64,000 nt of DNA, taken from positions 62,001 to 126,000 of the forward strand of contig NEED01000023.1 in NCBI GenBank assembly GCA_002110465.1, in the 5' to 3' direction. The stretch is from an unicellular cyanobacterium SU2 (GTDB lineage Bacteria > Cyanobacteriota > Cyanobacteriia > Cyanobacteriales > Microcystaceae). A model generated the notes under the pieces. The model saw nothing but the letters and a program-made list of their open reading frames with translations. It did not search any database and was not told the DNA's origin. Positions 1 through 8,568 of this stretch are shown here, piece by piece. The translations under genes and the position numbers were made by a program. Numbering within the stretch: the first letter of the stretch is position 1; every line of letters begins with the position of its first letter.

Positions 1-2923
1 AATTGCCACCGTTGTCAATTTTTTGACGCGCTAATAACCGATCTACCACTATTTTGGCAGACTTAACCGCCGCTAAAGTGGGAATAGACTGGGGATCTAA
101 CGCATGGATGTTTTTTCCAGTAGGTAAAACATTGGGGTTACGAATAGGATCGCCACCAGGGCCAGGTAACACATATTCTCCTTCTAATGCTTTGAGTAAC
201 CCCCCTAATTCGTTATCCGCACAAACTTGTTCTAAACAAAATTCCAGGTATTCAAACAGGGGTTTTAATGCCTCTTGATCAACTCCTTTGTAACCTAATT
301 GATGCAAGGTTTCTACCCAGGGTGCTTTTTTCCCCATATTAAAGAAATTCAGTTTAGAAACCAGAGAAACTCGTCCATCTGCGTCTATTTGTGCTTTAAC
401 TAAAGAGGCGACTGCTTCACGGGTAGCTAAAGTAATTTGTTGCAGTAATTCCACATCTTCTAAAATACCGCGATCGCTGTTTTGATAAACTTCTTCAATA
501 TCCCGTCCTAAACTGTTAGCAATAATGCGAGGTAAGGAGGTAATTTCTTCTTCTTCTCGGTCTAAAGACGCAATATTTACTAAGGTTGCGATCGCTTCTT
601 CTGCGGTGGGAGGTTTACCCACAACATGAAGTCCACAAGGAAGTAAACGAGACTCAATTTCCATCAATTTTCGGTAGACAGAACCGACAATATTATCCCG
701 TTGTTCTGTTTCCATGTCTTTAGCATCGGTGTCAGGTAATTCAATATCCTGATCCAAATTGACTAAGCGACATTTATCCATGATAGTGTTAACAATTTGA
801 ATGCCGCGACCACTATCTTTGAGGGTTTGATAGGAACCAATTAACTCACTTAATTCTTGCAGTCCTTTGTATAATCCTGCATTCTCTGCGGGTGGGGTTA
901 AATAAGAGATGGTTTCTGCATAGCTGCGACGTTTAGCAATGGTCGCCTCACTGGGATTATTTGCGGCATAATAATATAGGTTAGGAATATTACCAATGAG
1001 ACTATCAGGGTAACAATCACCGGACATTCCCATCTGTTTTCCTGGCATAAATTCCAATGATCCATGCGTTCCAAAATGCAACACGGCATCTGCTTTCCAA
1101 ACTTGGTTTAAATAGGTGTAATAAGCAGCAAACCCATGATGAGGACTGGCAGATCTTGAAAATAGTAACCGCATGGGATCACCTTCATAGCCAAAGGTGG
1201 GTTGAACCCCAATAAAAACGTTACCAAAATGCTTGCCGTAGATTAATAAATTCTGTCCGTCACTGTTTAAATGTCCAGGAGGTGGTCCCCAATTTTCCTC
1301 TAAACGAACCGAATAAGGGGTTAACCGTTCATATTGTTCAACGGACATCCGATGGGCGATATTTAATTCAGGGGACGCATATTCTGCTTGTGCATCGTGA
1401 ATAACCGCTTCCATCAATGCTTTAGGAGAGTCGGGTAAGTCTTCTACGTCATACCCATTTCCTTGTAAGGCTTTCATTACCTCATAAATTGACCCAAATA
1501 CATCTAAATACGCGGCGGTTCCTACATTGCCTTTATCAGGAGGGAAGCTAAACACCGTAATAGCAACTTTTTTGTCTAATTTAGGTTTCTTCCTTAAACT
1601 CGCCCATTTCATCGCCCGTTGCGCTACTGCTTCGATGCGATCTTGGAGTGCGATCGCCCGTCCGGTATTGCCATCCCGTCCTGAGAGGATAATAGGTTCG
1701 ATCGCCCCATCTAATTCGGGAATAGCTATTTGTAAGGCAACTTGGATCGGATGTAACCCCAGATCGCTTTCTTCCCATTCCTGGGTGGTTTGAAATACCA
1801 ACGGTAACGCACACATATAGGGACGGTTAAGGCGTTGTAATGATTCTATCGCTTTGGGGTGATCTTGGCGCGCTGGCCCTCCCACTAAGGCAAACCCTGT
1901 TAAGGAAACCACTGCGTCTACAATAGCAACGGGTTCAACTCCCTTGACACTACGATCCCAGAAATAGGCATCCACCGGTTTAGAAAAGTCTAACCCTCCG
2001 GCAAATACGGGAATAACCCTGGCTCCCATAGCCTCTAATTCCTGTACCATAGCCACATAATGGGCATCATCTCCAGTTACAAGGTGAGTTCGTTGTAAAA
2101 TTAAACCCACACAAGGAGCCAAAGGATCTTTTAAATTATCAGAAATATCGGTGCGACTATTAAACCATTTCAGGTAAGATGGCACATCCTCAAACATTTG
2201 CATCGATAAGGGATGCCAAATTCCCATATCAGGGTAAACTACCGGATCTTTATAATCAACGGTTTGATCTTTGAGTAAATCAGGGTAAGAATATTTATGG
2301 GCTAACATCACCAAAAAATTCTCTAAATTTTCCGATGATCCCCCCAACCAATATTGAAAACTTAGCATAAAGTTGCGGGCATCTTGGGCTTTTTCCACCG
2401 GAAGATATTTCAACACTTGGGGAAGCGTCCGCAACAGTTTTAACATGGCATCTTGGAAACCCGCGCCGGAATTTTCCTTCCGTTTCCGCATAAATTGAGC
2501 GATCGCACTCTTGGACTGTCCCAACTGCGCCATGGAAAAGCTACCTAACTTATTTAAGCGCATTACCTGGGGCATGGAGGGAAAGACCACCACAGCATCT
2601 AAATTATCCCGATGAGGTTGAACTGCTTCAACTACCTTATCCGCTAAGTCTTCAATAAAGATTAAAGAAGCAATAAATAAGTTTGCATCGGCTACATCAC
2701 GCTTAAATTCTTCATAGTTTTCAGGATTTCTGAGTTCTTCAATTAAATAACCACTAATTTCTATGGCTAACTTCGGGTTATTCTTATTGATTGCTTTAAC
2801 GGCCGCCGAGAGAGAACTTTGATACTGTGGTTCTAACACGACATAGACCACCTTTAACAAAGAACGACCATTAATTGCCTCTGGAACGATATGGCGAATG
2901 GTGGACTTTACATGAGTAAACAT
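1..2923 (-). CDS. chlH: Magnesium chelatase subunit H (partial, C-terminus outside window)
   Basis: Large catalytic subunit of the Mg-chelatase that inserts Mg2+ into protoporphyrin IX, the first committed step of chlorophyll synthesis, working with ChlI and ChlD. The open frame runs off the left edge, so about 974 residues are present; the family is usually about 1330. Diagnostic segments read on the minus strand include [19 protein letters not shown] and [20 protein letters not shown], which belong to the CobN/Mg-chelatase domain, after an N-terminal domain beginning [16 protein letters not shown]. The start is the ATG at 2921-2923, preceded by AAGGAG at 2935-2940. It is transcribed away from the defence island to its right. 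The family assignment is secure; only the missing C-terminus is unseen. Confidence 0.97.
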   Translation of the reverse strand, partial: MFTHVKSTIRHIVPEAINGRSLLKVVYVVLEPQYQSSLSAAVKAINKNNPKLAIEISGYLIEELRNPENYEEFKRDVADANLFIASLIFIEDLADKVVEAVQPHRDNLDAVVVFPSMPQVMRLNKLGSFSMAQLGQSKSAIAQFMRKRKENSGAGFQDAMLKLLRTLPQVLKYLPVEKAQDARNFMLSFQYWLGGSSENLENFLVMLAHKYSYPDLLKDQTVDYKDPVVYPDMGIWHPLSMQMFEDVPSYLKWFNSRTDISDNLKDPLAPCVGLILQRTHLVTGDDAHYVAMVQELEAMGARVIPVFAGGLDFSKPVDAYFWDRSVKGVEPVAIVDAVVSLTGFALVGGPARQDHPKAIESLQRLNRPYMCALPLVFQTTQEWEESDLGLHPIQVALQIAIPELDGAIEPIILSGRDGNTGRAIALQDRIEAVAQRAMKWASLRKKPKLDKKVAITVFSFPPDKGNVGTAAYLDVFGSIYEVMKALQGNGYDVEDLPDSPKALMEAVIHDAQAEYASPELNIAHRMSVEQYERLTPYSVRLEENWGPPPGHLNSDGQNLLIYGKHFGNVFIGVQPTFGYEGDPMRLLFSRSASPHHGFAAYYTYLNQVWKADAVLHFGTHGSLEFMPGKQMGMSGDCYPDSLIGNIPNLYYYAANNPSEATIAKRRSYAETISYLTPPAENAGLYKGLQELSELIGSYQTLKDSGRGIQIVNTIMDKCRLVNLDQDIELPDTDAKDMETEQRDNIVGSVYRKLMEIESRLLPCGLHVVGKPPTAEEAIATLVNIASLDREEEEITSLPRIIANSLGRDIEEVYQNSDRGILEDVELLQQITLATREAVASLVKAQIDADGRVSLVSKLNFFNMGKKAPWVETLHQLGYKGVDQEALKPLFEYLEFCLEQVCADNELGGLLKALEGEYVLPGPGGDPIRNPNVLPTGKNIHALDPQSIPTLAAVKSAKIVVDRLLARQKIDNGGN

Positions 2924-3224
2924 CTATGATATTGCTCCTTAATTTTATGATGGTCTAAACGCTGCAAACCCTGATCAGAGTTAGCAAAAAATTTTACAGG
3001 ACTCTTATGTGTTTTTACCAGAAAATGGCAGGCAAATGAGCAGTTACTCGATCATTTGACACAATTTGCAAAGAAACATGAAATATTTTGTTACAATTAT
3101 TGACAATTTAACTGAAGTATATGCTCAGTTTATGTAAACAAATTTTAACCAAGTATTATTTGACAAATAGCGTTTGAAATTTATTGGGAGTTAACTCATT
3201 AAGCAAGGAAAGAAGGAGAGAACC
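2924..3224. other. Intergenic region, chlH upstream / hicB-like upstream
   Basis: Divergent AT-rich spacer of about 300 bases between chlH and the HicB-like gene. It must hold the promoters of both. I see the chlH ribosome binding site (2935-2940) and an AGGAG-containing site just before 3225. I could identify no HicA-like open frame, RNA gene or strong hairpin here. Confidence 0.5.
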
Positions 3225-3494
3225 ATGATTGATATTTTGGAATATGTTAAAAATTATTCTTATTTAGTGTACTTTTCTTTAAAAGATGGAGCATATTTAG
3301 CTAAATGTATTGAATTAGGTATTATGGCACATGGGGAAACTCAGGAAGAAGCAATACAAGAAATTAAAGAAGCAGTTAGAGTTCATTTATTAATGTTAGT
3401 AGAAGATGGAGATATTGTTCCCCCAACCTCAGTCAATTATGCTAAACTTATAAATGGATGTTCAATAGATATATTACTAGACAAATACCAATAA
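3225..3494 (+). CDS. HicB-like antitoxin-type protein, apparently without HicA
   Basis: 89-residue protein with the HicB/UPF0150 fold pattern: YLVYFSLKDGAYLAKCIEL is the degenerate RNase-H-like strand pair and GETQEEAIQEIKEAV the following helix. HicB proteins normally neutralise a HicA mRNA interferase encoded next to them, but no HicA-sized frame lies on either side. The start is supported by GAAGGAGAGAACC directly upstream. The 3' end overlaps the end of the convergent membrane-effector gene by 47 bases, so the last 15 or so residues may be an acquired tail rather than the ancestral C-terminus. No C-terminal DNA-binding domain is visible, so autoregulation is uncertain. Solitary HicB-like proteins are common in cyanobacteria, and their role is unknown. 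Confidence 0.75.
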   Translation: MIDILEYVKNYSYLVYFSLKDGAYLAKCIELGIMAHGETQEEAIQEIKEAVRVHLLMLVEDGDIVPPTSVNYAKLINGCSIDILLDKYQ

Positions 3495-4020
3495 CAATAA
3501 TGGATATTATAAGAAACCATAATGCAAAAACAAAAAGCTTTAATTTTAAAAATGTGATCTCTGAATTAATGACAATTTGATTAGCAATATCCAAAAATTC
3601 TTTTTTATATGGAGGTCGTATTTTATTATTCAAATAAAAACGATTAAGTGATTCTAATAATTCTGAAGATTCATATTTGATTAAATGTCCAAAGTAATAA
3701 AAGTTATCTGTATCCTGCTGTGAAGATCGACGATTTCTTGAGGGGTTATTTCTCATCCATACAATACCCTCAAGATGGGTTCTAGGCAAAAAGGAAATAG
3801 AGCAAATCAACGAACAAAAAACCAAAATAATTGTTGCAGTTATAAGACTAAATAGTAAATATCTGGGAATGTTTTGTGCAGCACTTGTATAGCTCAATAT
3901 TGCTGCAACAATTGTTCCACAGAAAGCAAGTAAAATAGCATTTTTAGCCTCGGCATACTTCAACCATTCATTGACGATTTGAAATATAGTTATGAGTTTT
4001 TTGTACAGAATATCATCCAT
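3448..4020 (-). CDS. pycTM: Pycsar-type transmembrane effector (PycTM-like)
   Basis: About 190-residue membrane protein. Visible architecture: an N-terminal helix with the conserved-looking stretch EWLKYAEAKNAILLAF, two closely spaced membrane segments (roughly residues 30-50 and 55-78, ending in SISFLPR), a soluble middle, and a third membrane helix at the C-terminus. This is the layout of Pycsar effectors of the PycTM family, which in known systems bind cCMP or cUMP and disrupt the membrane of phage-infected cells. I chose the ATG at 4018-4020, which overlaps the cyclase stop as TAATG, over the in-frame start at 4041 because such overlap implies translational coupling. It lies directly downstream of the cyclase gene, which strengthens the call. 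Function is inferred from family and pairing. Confidence 0.82.
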   Translation of the reverse strand: MDDILYKKLITIFQIVNEWLKYAEAKNAILLAFCGTIVAAILSYTSAAQNIPRYLLFSLITATIILVFCSLICSISFLPRTHLEGIVWMRNNPSRNRRSSQQDTDNFYYFGHLIKYESSELLESLNRFYLNNKIRPPYKKEFLDIANQIVINSEITFLKLKLFVFALWFLIISIIVIGICLVIYLLNIHL

Positions 4021-4742
4021 TAGCAATTTTCTTTTACCCAATTATTGATTTGACTATCAACCACATTTCCATGATAACAATTTCGAGATAAATTCCATGT
4101 CAAAAGAGATTGATTATGATTATTTAGATTAGAATAAATATCTGAAGAAACCATAATCTCATTATCTGAATAACTTTTATTCCCATAACCACATAACTTA
4201 CAAGCGCAATTAACAACATCACCCATCCAGACAACTTCATTAATTCCACTGCCACTATATCCTGCTTTTATCATTAATGCTCTTCCATAGTCGATTCCAA
4301 GTCCGATAGATATGGGATCAATTTTTCGTTTCTTAAGCTTACAGTTTAAAACATCAACAATAGAAGATATACAATAAGCAGTAGAAAAAACCATATCAAT
4401 ATGATTTTTGTAAGGAGTATCAAAAATTGCCCAAACACAATCACCTTGAACATTAATTTCTGAACATTGATCATTACTATTGATAATAGCAATTACTTCA
4501 GATATATAGCTTCTATAAATCCTAGCTAAGGTTGGTCTTCTATATTTTTGAGGAAGTGATGAAGAACCTCGAATATCGACAAACAATGCTGTACAATTGA
4601 AATAAAATCCATTAGTATATGTTAGTTTATCCCTTGATGGAATATTATTAGTCTCTTCATATGAATTGTCTTGAGTATTCAGAATTTCGTCAATTCTTGC
4701 TAAGCTTTTATCAAAATTATAGTTAATATGGTTGCTTTTCAT
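4020..4742 (-). CDS. pycC: Class III nucleotide cyclase, Pycsar pyrimidine cyclase (PycC-like)
   Basis: 240-residue stand-alone class III cyclase. Metal-binding aspartates sit in ALFVDIRGSS (about residue 56) and in NVQGDCVWAIFD (about 102). The segment MGDVVNCACKL holds the transition-state asparagine, and the usual downstream arginine is replaced by lysine. The N-terminal IPSRDKLTYTNGFYFNCTA stretch and the absence of sensory or membrane domains match Pycsar cyclases, which make cCMP or cUMP on phage infection, rather than signalling adenylyl cyclases. The gene is translationally coupled (TAATG) to a PycTM-like effector, the standard two-gene Pycsar arrangement. Whether the product is cCMP, cUMP or a purine cyclic nucleotide cannot be read with certainty from sequence. 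Confidence 0.85.
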   Translation of the reverse strand: MKSNHINYNFDKSLARIDEILNTQDNSYEETNNIPSRDKLTYTNGFYFNCTALFVDIRGSSSLPQKYRRPTLARIYRSYISEVIAIINSNDQCSEINVQGDCVWAIFDTPYKNHIDMVFSTAYCISSIVDVLNCKLKKRKIDPISIGLGIDYGRALMIKAGYSGSGINEVVWMGDVVNCACKLCGYGNKSYSDNEIMVSSDIYSNLNNHNQSLLTWNLSRNCYHGNVVDSQINNWVKENC

Positions 4743-4871
4743 CAGAATTTTGACCAGTCTTGACAGTAAATATTGTGCTAATTTGCTATATTATAGCCAA
4801 ATTTATTCAAATTTCCTCTAAATTCCATCGAGACTATTTATGGAATGGAACAAGTACGATACTCAACTTGA

Positions 4872-4877
4872 TATAAT
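4872..4877 (+). promoter_or_regulatory. Candidate -10 element for the DUF433/DUF5615 pair
   Basis: TATAAT lies 27 bases before the ATG at 4905. No convincing -35 hexamer is seen at the expected distance, so this is only a candidate. Confidence 0.3.
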
Positions 4878-4904
4878 ACTTATACTGAAATTCAAGGTTA
4901 ATTA

Positions 4905-5216
4905 ATGACAACTACCACTGAATATAAACACATTGTTCTCAATGATGATCAAATTCCTATTATTGAAGGAACAACCCTAAAAGTAATAGAAATTATTATG
5001 GCAAAAACTGCTTATGGTTGGAGTCCCGAAGAAATACACTTTCAACATCCCTACTTAACTATGAGTCAAATTCATGCTGCATTAGCTTATTATTGGGAAC
5101 ATAAAGCAGAATTAGATGCTGATATTCAACAAAGAGAAAACTATGTTAAAACCATGCAAAAAAACACTCCAGAAACTCCCTTTGTTAAACGCTTAAAATC
5201 TCAAGGTATGTTATAA
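4905..5216 (+). CDS. DUF433 protein, antitoxin-like partner
   Basis: 103 residues. The middle carries the DUF433 helix-turn-helix pattern: PIIEGTTLKVIEIIMAKTAY, then GWSPEEIHFQHPYLTMSQIH and ALAYYWEHKAELD. DUF433 proteins are commonly found immediately upstream of DUF5615 PIN-like proteins and are regarded as VapB-type antitoxins with a winged or Mga-like helical DNA-binding fold. Here the stop codon is followed directly by the ATG of the DUF5615 gene, with no gap, so the two are a single translational unit. Antitoxin function is inferred from this pairing and has not been shown by sequence alone. The C-terminal tail rich in charged residues (QRENYVKTMQK) may contact the partner. Confidence 0.8.
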   Translation: MTTTTEYKHIVLNDDQIPIIEGTTLKVIEIIMAKTAYGWSPEEIHFQHPYLTMSQIHAALAYYWEHKAELDADIQQRENYVKTMQKNTPETPFVKRLKSQGML

Positions 5217-5564
5217 ATGTCTGTGACTTTCTATATGGATGAACATATCCATCGCGCAATTACTTCTGGACTGAGACTTAGAGGAATTGATGTTTTGACT
5301 GTTCAAGAAGATGGTTATGGAGGTTATTCTGATTCAGTTATATTAGACCGTGCAACTGAACTTAAACGAGTATTATTTAGTCAAGATCAAGATTTTCTAA
5401 TTGAATCTAATCGTCGTCAATCTCAAAATATTCAATTTTCTGGTGTGATTTTTGCTCGTCAATCAATGGTTTCTATTGGTCAATGTATTAATGATTTAGA
5501 AATTATTGGAAAATTGGGAAATCCAGAAGATTTTATTAATCAAGTTCAGTTCTTACCCTTGTAA
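5217..5564 (+). CDS. DUF5615 PIN-like protein, putative VapC-type toxin
   Basis: 115 residues with the PIN-like DUF5615 pattern. The N-terminal MDEHIHRAITSGLRLRGIDV supplies the first acidic residue, DSVILDRATELKRVLFSQDQ the central part with its aspartate-rich FSQDQDFL motif, and FSGVIFARQ the following strand. PIN-fold nucleases use these acidic residues to hold metal and cut RNA. The gene starts at the base after the DUF433 stop. Together they form a probable toxin-antitoxin-like pair beside the Pycsar genes. Whether the protein is an active ribonuclease is unknown; DUF5615 members are less well characterised than classic VapC. Confidence 0.78.
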   Translation: MSVTFYMDEHIHRAITSGLRLRGIDVLTVQEDGYGGYSDSVILDRATELKRVLFSQDQDFLIESNRRQSQNIQFSGVIFARQSMVSIGQCINDLEIIGKLGNPEDFINQVQFLPL

Positions 5565-5626
5565 AAAGGACATCAGAGTCCATTTATTCATGTTAGTAAA
5601 AAATCGATAATTTACGTTAAAGTAAA

Positions 5627-5646
5627 AGGAGCCAAAATTGACTCCT
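5627..5646. terminator. Hairpin between convergent DUF5615 and epimerase genes
   Basis: Inverted repeat AGGAG...CTCCT with a CAA/TTG inner stem and one mismatch pair, placed between two converging genes and followed by a T-rich stretch. It could serve as a bidirectional terminator. Confidence 0.4.
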
Positions 5647-5655
5647 ATTTAGATT

Positions 5656-6588
5656 TTAAACGTTAGAATAGAGTGTATTACGCAAAATAGTATAACCCTT
5701 AATTAACTCTTTAATTCCCCGTCCTAAAGACCAGTCTGGTTCAAATCCAGTATTGAGAATCCGAGCATTAGAAACAATATAATCTCGTTTGTCAGGATCT
5801 TCCCCGATGGGTGCTTCTAAAAAGACGAACTTAGGGAGATACTTTTTGATTTCCGCACACAATTCCAACTTAGATAAATTAGCATCTTCGAGACCCACAT
5901 TGTAAGGTTTTCCCTTCATCGACTCAAAATTCTCAATCCCGTGGACAAATACCTTAGCCACATCTCGAATATGGATATAATTGCGCTTAAAATGTCCTTC
6001 AAAAATTACCACAGCACGATCATAAAAAGCACGGTAAACAAAATCATTCACCAATAAATCTACCCGCATTCGAGGAGACATTCCAAATACCGTTGCTAAG
6101 CGAAACGTAATGCTATTTTCACGCTCTAAAACAGCTTTTTCTGCATCAACTTTAGTGGTTCCATACAAAGAAATGGGACGCAAAGGAGAGTCTTCGGTAC
6201 AAAATTTACCCGATTCTCCAATCCCATAACCACTATTAGTAACAGGCATTAAAATTCGTTGTTCTCGACTGGCTAAGTCACAGAGCATTTTAACCGCTTC
6301 ATAATTGATAGTCTGGGTTCCTACTTGATCCCGACCACACAGAGGCGCACCCACCAAAGCTGCTAATGGGATAATAATATCTGCTTGTTTGAGTAATTCC
6401 TTAATTAGCGACTCATCTCGGCAATCACCACGAACCACCTTAAAAGTATCATATTGACAGCAATCAGCCAGACTGTTTTGGCGAAACATAAAATTATCCA
6501 AAACCGTTACTTCATAGCCTTGGGCCAATAGGGTTGGGGTTAAGACTGACCCAATATAACCCGCGCCACCAGTAATTAGTATTTTCAT
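5656..6588 (-). CDS. NAD-dependent epimerase/dehydratase (extended SDR)
   Basis: 310-residue extended short-chain dehydrogenase. The Rossmann motif TGGAGYIGS is at residues 6-14 and the catalytic YxxxK pair is in ISLYGTTKVDAEK near residue 140. Such enzymes alter nucleotide-activated sugars (4-epimerisation, dehydration or reduction) in the cytoplasm. The start overlaps the end of the upstream ABC transporter ATPase gene by four bases (ATGA), so it is the third gene of a permease-ATPase-epimerase operon. That context suggests it makes or modifies a sugar of the exported polysaccharide. The exact substrate cannot be read; UDP-glucose 4-epimerase is possible but not established. Confidence 0.85.
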   Translation of the reverse strand: MKILITGGAGYIGSVLTPTLLAQGYEVTVLDNFMFRQNSLADCCQYDTFKVVRGDCRDESLIKELLKQADIIIPLAALVGAPLCGRDQVGTQTINYEAVKMLCDLASREQRILMPVTNSGYGIGESGKFCTEDSPLRPISLYGTTKVDAEKAVLERENSITFRLATVFGMSPRMRVDLLVNDFVYRAFYDRAVVIFEGHFKRNYIHIRDVAKVFVHGIENFESMKGKPYNVGLEDANLSKLELCAEIKKYLPKFVFLEAPIGEDPDKRDYIVSNARILNTGFEPDWSLGRGIKELIKGYTILRNTLYSNV

Positions 6589-7355
6589 AGATGATTGTGT
6601 AGTCCTATATCTTGATGTTGTTGAACAGACGTTAAATAACGATCAATTGTCTCATCAGTATTACCCGCAAAGCGAATTTTACCTCGTTCTAACCAAATCG
6701 CGCGATCGCATGACTGTTGAATAAACTCTAATCCGTGGGAGACAACTAAAATAGTTGTGTGATGACCCCATAATTTATCCATCCGTCTTTGACATTTATT
6801 CTTAAAACTTTCATCCCCTACCGAAAGCACTTCATCGAGAATTAGTACATCTGGTTCAATATCAGTGGCAATCGCAAATCCCAAACGAGCCGTCATCCCT
6901 GAGGAAAGGGCTTTAACCGGAGCCCAAGCATATTCCTCTAACTCAGCAAAGTTTAAAATAGACGCGACTCGCTTATTCATCTCTTGACGAGGGAATCCGA
7001 GCATGACCCCATAGAGAATAATATTATCGGTTACGGATAATTCTGCATCAAAACCAGCCCCCAACTCAATTAGGGGGGCTATTTCCCCTTTAACTCGTAC
7101 TTGCCCCACAGAGGGCTGTAAAATCCCACAGATGACTTTGAGTAAGGTGGATTTTCCCGAACCATTAGCCCCAATAATGCCAACTTTTTCTCCCGCTTCC
7201 ACTGTTAAATTAATTTGGTCGAGAATCAACTTTCTTGAGGGTTGGCGGTACTTCCCTTCTAAAAAGGAGAGAACAGTTTTCTTCAGATCATAAGAAAACT
7301 CCTCTTGGGTTCTACGAGATAGGGAAACTTGATCGAGTCTAATCACTTCCGTCAT
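6585..7355 (-). CDS. Polysaccharide export ABC transporter, ATP-binding protein (Wzt/RfbE/TagH-like)
   Basis: About 256-residue ATPase of the O-antigen/teichoic-acid exporter subfamily. Walker A is GANGSGKST, the signature is the family-typical LSSGMTARLGFAIA, and Walker B is DVLILDEVL. It lacks the extra C-terminal carbohydrate-binding domain of long Wzt proteins. I take the ATG at 7353-7355 (MTEVIRL...) rather than the upstream in-frame start at 7397, because the latter would overlap the permease by 35 bases, while 7355 leaves a normal 7-base gap. It pairs with the permease upstream to export a lipid-linked polysaccharide across the inner membrane. Confidence 0.88.
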   Translation of the reverse strand: MTEVIRLDQVSLSRRTQEEFSYDLKKTVLSFLEGKYRQPSRKLILDQINLTVEAGEKVGIIGANGSGKSTLLKVICGILQPSVGQVRVKGEIAPLIELGAGFDAELSVTDNIILYGVMLGFPRQEMNKRVASILNFAELEEYAWAPVKALSSGMTARLGFAIATDIEPDVLILDEVLSVGDESFKNKCQRRMDKLWGHHTTILVVSHGLEFIQQSCDRAIWLERGKIRFAGNTDETIDRYLTSVQQHQDIGLHNHL

Positions 7356-7362
7356 GTAACTT

Positions 7363-8169
7363 CTAGAGCAAGTCCATAAATTGGTTTTGCCAGGCACGAA
7401 AACACATCCACCCTAGCATTAAAAGAATGATTCCATTGAGAAATGAATGTCCAATTAATATTAAATCAGGCAAAGCCCCTGATAAAGAAATTTGACGAAT
7501 ACTTTCGATAATAGGAATTAAGGGGTTAAGCAATAAAAACGGTTTAACCTTAGCCGGAACGATTTCTGCTGGATAGAACACGGGGGAACTAATCCAAAGC
7601 ACAAAACAAACCAACTCATAAAAGTAGGGTAAATCTCGAAAGAAAACATATAAAGCACTAACTAAAAATCCTACCCCCGCACAGACAAGACCCAAAGCAA
7701 TTAGGGGAAAAATTAGAGCTAACACATTAATTGGATTTTTCGTAATCATTAAGGTGACTATGGCTAGTAAGGGGAAAGGCCCCATAATGAATTGAAAAAT
7801 ATTAGCCACAATCATCGATACAGGAAAAATTGAAATGGGAAGCTTGATTTTATTGAGTAAGGCTCCATTGCCTACCACACTCGCTAGAGCTTGATTGGTA
7901 GCGGCTGAAAAAAAGTTAATAACAATTAGCCCTGTAAACGCCGCCAAAACATAGTTTAAAGTAGAATTATTAAAATAACTCGCAAAAGCTGTCCCAAAAA
8001 TGGCAGCATAGAGTCCTGTCATGATCAAGGGGTTGAGCAATGACCAATAGATCCCTAAAAACGAACCGCGATAACGTCCTTTTAAATTCCGTTCAACTAA
8101 AATATGGAGTAGCTCCAGATATCGCTTGAAGGGCGACCATTTAGGGCTAGGGTGTGCCGATAAGCTCAT
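7363..8169 (-). CDS. Polysaccharide export ABC transporter permease (Wzm/RfbD/TagG-like)
   Basis: 268 residues with about six hydrophobic segments and the ABC-2 family opening ELLHILVERNLKGRYRGS followed by LGIYWSLLNPL, which is characteristic of O-antigen and capsule exporters. It is the first gene of a three-gene minus-strand operon with the ATPase and an SDR epimerase. It would form the channel half of the transporter in the inner membrane. The substrate is probably an O-antigen or exopolysaccharide, inferred from family only. Confidence 0.88.
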   Translation of the reverse strand: MSLSAHPSPKWSPFKRYLELLHILVERNLKGRYRGSFLGIYWSLLNPLIMTGLYAAIFGTAFASYFNNSTLNYVLAAFTGLIVINFFSAATNQALASVVGNGALLNKIKLPISIFPVSMIVANIFQFIMGPFPLLAIVTLMITKNPINVLALIFPLIALGLVCAGVGFLVSALYVFFRDLPYFYELVCFVLWISSPVFYPAEIVPAKVKPFLLLNPLIPIIESIRQISLSGALPDLILIGHSFLNGIILLMLGWMCFRAWQNQFMDLL

Positions 8170-8347
8170 AATAGGAATCGGGATGACAAATCATGATTTA
8201 AAGGGGTATTGTATTCAATGTCAGGCACTTTTGTCGAGTTCTTAGCTCGATAGACTCCCAAATTTTAGCTAACTTTTTGGGGTGAATATGAGGCCAGATT
8301 CAGCTACACTGAGGAATGTTTCATTACTTTAATTACAATAATAGGGC

Positions 8348-8542
8348 ATGGAAATCGGGCAGAAAGTTCAAGTTTACCGTCTTCGTGATCGAGTCTCCAA
8401 AGATATCATTGATAAGTTAGGTCAAGAAGGAACCATTCAAGACTTTAAAATGACTGATGGCAGTGGTATTGGGGCAATTGTTCAGTTTACCGATAAAACA
8501 GCAGTTTGGTTCTTTGAAGATGAACTCAAACCGGTTGAATAG
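8348..8542 (+). CDS. DUF2862 small conserved cyanobacterial protein
   Basis: 64 residues, matching the small cyanobacterial DUF2862 family: a beta-rich SH3-like pattern beginning MEIGQKVQVYRLRDRVSKD and ending in IVQFTDKTAVWFFEDELKPV. Function is not known. It is 26 bases upstream of the Get3/ArsA-like gene and probably cotranscribed with it, with chlorophyll synthase further downstream. The compact fold with many strands could be a protein-interaction module, but that is inference. Confidence 0.8.
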   Translation: MEIGQKVQVYRLRDRVSKDIIDKLGQEGTIQDFKMTDGSGIGAIVQFTDKTAVWFFEDELKPVE

Positions 8543-8568
8543 CCAAAGAAGATGAATTAGGAATTCCC

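Noticed and set aside
898-1089. 63-residue frame inside chlH
   Set aside because: It overlaps a clear coding region in another frame and has no protein-like homology pattern.
1527-1814. Frames on both strands inside chlH
   Set aside because: Shadow frames of chlH; no ribosome site or recognisable motif.
4020-4742. CBASS cyclase interpretation
   Set aside because: CBASS cyclases are of the nucleotidyltransferase fold; this one has class III cyclase motifs.
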